From assembly GCA_902803365.1 (NCBI GenBank), contig CADCPU010000371.1:1-6867 (forward strand): DNA of 6,867 nt, written 5' to 3'. The position numbers were made by a program, and so were the translations under genes. Every line of letters starts with the position of its first letter. Positions within the stretch are counted from its first letter, which is position 1. Origin of the DNA: Oscillospiraceae bacterium. Its GTDB lineage: Bacteria; Bacillota_A; Clostridia; Saccharofermentanales; Saccharofermentanaceae. Positions 5,573-6,867 of this stretch are shown piece by piece. A model generated the notes under the pieces. The model made no database searches. It was not told the DNA's origin and saw nothing but the letters and a program-made list of their open reading frames with translations.

Positions 5573-6867
5573 ATGGATGATTTTATTAAGATAAGAGGTG
5601 CCAGGGAGCACAACCTTAAGAATATAGATGTGGACATACCGCGTGAGAAGCTCGTAGTGCTGACGGGACTGTCCGGTTCAGGCAAGAGTTCTCTTGCTTT
5701 TGACACGGTCTATGCGGAAGGACAGAGACGCTATGTTGAGTCTTTGTCTTCGTATGCGAGGATGTTTTTGGGTCAGATGGAAAAGCCTGATGTCGATCAG
5801 ATAGACGGATTATCTCCTGCGATATCGATCGACCAGAAGACAACGAGCAAGAACCCGAGGTCAACGGTAGGTACGGTAACAGAGATATACGACTATCTGA
5901 GACTTCTCTTTGCACGTGTAGGTCAGCCTGTCTGCTGGAACTGCGGCAAGCCTATCAAATCACAGACGATCGATCAGATCATCAACAAGCTCTATGAATA
6001 TCCTCTCGGAACGAGGATGATCGTTATGGCGCCTGTTATCAGAGGACGTAAGGGTGAATTCGTAAAGCAGCTCGAAGATTACAGGAAGTCCGGTTATGTC
6101 AGAGCCAGGATCGACGGCTCCATGTATGAACTTGACGAAGAGATAAAACTCGATAAGAACCAGAAGCATGAGATCGACATCGTCGTAGACCGTATCGTCC
6201 TTAAGGAAGAGTCGGTAACGCGTCTTACGGATTCTTGTGAGCAGGCATTAAAGCTCGCTGACGGTATCCTTAATATCGAAGTTCAGATCGCGACTGAGAA
6301 GGAAGACGGTACCAAGGAGTATGAAGTACGCGAGGATTTTTTCTCTCAGCGTCTCTCGTGTCCTGATTGCGGTATATCGTATGGAGAAGTATCTCCGAGA
6401 ATGTTCTCGTTTAATAATCCTTATGGAGCTTGTCCCGAGTGCAGCGGTATAGGCGTTCTCACGAATGTCGATCCTGATCTTTGTGTAACGGATCCTAAGC
6501 TCAGCCTTAATGAAGGTGCGGTAAGGACGGCAGGCTGGAACTTCGACGATCCTAAGAGCTGGGGCAGAGGCTTTATCGTAGCTTTGTCCGAGAAGTACGG
6601 TTTCTCTTTGGATGTTCCTTATAACAAGCTTCCGAAGAAGGCTCGCGACATCATCATGTTCGGCAACGGCGGCGAGAAGATGAAGATAGATACCAGTAAC
6701 AGTATCTATAAGCGTTCAGGAGACTATTATGCGGCCTGGGAGGGCGTTGTCCCGAGTGTAATGAGAAGATACAGGGAAGCGGGCTCAGAGGATATGAAGG
6801 CCAATTACGAGCAGTATATGAGCATTTGTACCTGTCCTTCATGTAATGGAGCAAGACTTAAGAAGGA
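5573..6867 (+). CDS. uvrA: Excinuclease ABC subunit UvrA (3' partial, first 431 codons)
   Basis: UvrA is the damage-sensing ATPase of nucleotide-excision repair; it scans DNA as a dimer and loads UvrB. The reading frame is unbroken from ATG at 5573 to the window end and covers a bit under half of a usual UvrA of about 940 residues. Visible features are the N-terminal '[17 protein letters not shown]', Walker A G-L-S-G-S-G-K-S (32-39), the [18 protein letters not shown] block (52-69), [10 protein letters not shown] (81-90), [22 protein letters not shown] (94-115) and a C-x2-C pair (Cys121, Cys124) followed by the UvrB-binding region. A zinc finger with Cys263/Cys266 and Cys287/Cys290 brackets the conserved [11 protein letters not shown]. 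Another Cys cluster (419, 421, 424) leads into the NGARL-type motif. The start is preceded by a weak AGGA (5559-5562) 10 bases upstream. The gene is divergent from tRNA-Glu. The signature motif, second ATPase half and stop lie beyond the window. Confidence 0.98.
   Translation, partial: MDDFIKIRGAREHNLKNIDVDIPREKLVVLTGLSGSGKSSLAFDTVYAEGQRRYVESLSSYARMFLGQMEKPDVDQIDGLSPAISIDQKTTSKNPRSTVGTVTEIYDYLRLLFARVGQPVCWNCGKPIKSQTIDQIINKLYEYPLGTRMIVMAPVIRGRKGEFVKQLEDYRKSGYVRARIDGSMYELDEEIKLDKNQKHEIDIVVDRIVLKEESVTRLTDSCEQALKLADGILNIEVQIATEKEDGTKEYEVREDFFSQRLSCPDCGISYGEVSPRMFSFNNPYGACPECSGIGVLTNVDPDLCVTDPKLSLNEGAVRTAGWNFDDPKSWGRGFIVALSEKYGFSLDVPYNKLPKKARDIIMFGNGGEKMKIDTSNSIYKRSGDYYAAWEGVVPSVMRRYREAGSEDMKANYEQYMSICTCPSCNGARLKK

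Noticed and set aside
5237..5611. 124-residue minus-strand ORF across the tRNA
   Set aside because: It runs through the tRNA, its terminator and promoter, and reads as random sequence.
5616..5915. 99-residue minus-strand ORF opposite uvrA
   Set aside because: Shadow of the uvrA frame, whose motifs are unmistakable.

Overview
The window looks like chromosomal DNA of a gut- or rumen-type anaerobic clostridium (Firmicutes). The reasons are a Firmicutes-style tRNA-Glu with encoded CCA, a large surface protein built from 'YTG..ITP...GTDY...GIGNY.G' repeats with a Thr/Pro linker and C-terminal DUF4214 modules, and a lipoprotein serpin of the kind known from gut clostridia. A narrower placement (Oscillospirales or Saccharofermentans-like) is only a guess from protein style.

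Layout. 1-3450 (+): the 3' part of a very large secreted or surface repeat protein whose start lies outside the window. 3454-4836 (-): a serpin with a lipoprotein signal, convergent with the first gene and separated from it by 3 bases. 4941-5267 (-): a small DUF1294 membrane protein. 5342-5416 (-): tRNA-Glu(CTC), with a promoter and a palindromic terminator. 5573-6867 (+): the first 431 codons of uvrA, divergent from the tRNA and cut by the window end. No gene-free stretch exceeds 300 bases. The largest gap, about 156 bases between the tRNA and uvrA, holds the divergent promoters.

How the parts relate. The repeat protein and the serpin are both predicted to act at the cell exterior and could together form a surface-exposure and protease-defence pair. 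They are convergent, so this is neighbourhood and not an operon. tRNA-Glu, DUF1294 and serpin lie in the same direction, but a terminator separates the tRNA from DUF1294, and the serpin has a possible promoter of its own. uvrA is housekeeping nucleotide-excision repair.

I did not find a convincing new multi-gene system. The points most worth a second look are the unusual Cys-rich serpin reactive loop, the architecture of the repeat protein, a strong hairpin inside the serpin 3' end that could terminate the facing gene, and an 18-bp palindrome directly before DUF1294.
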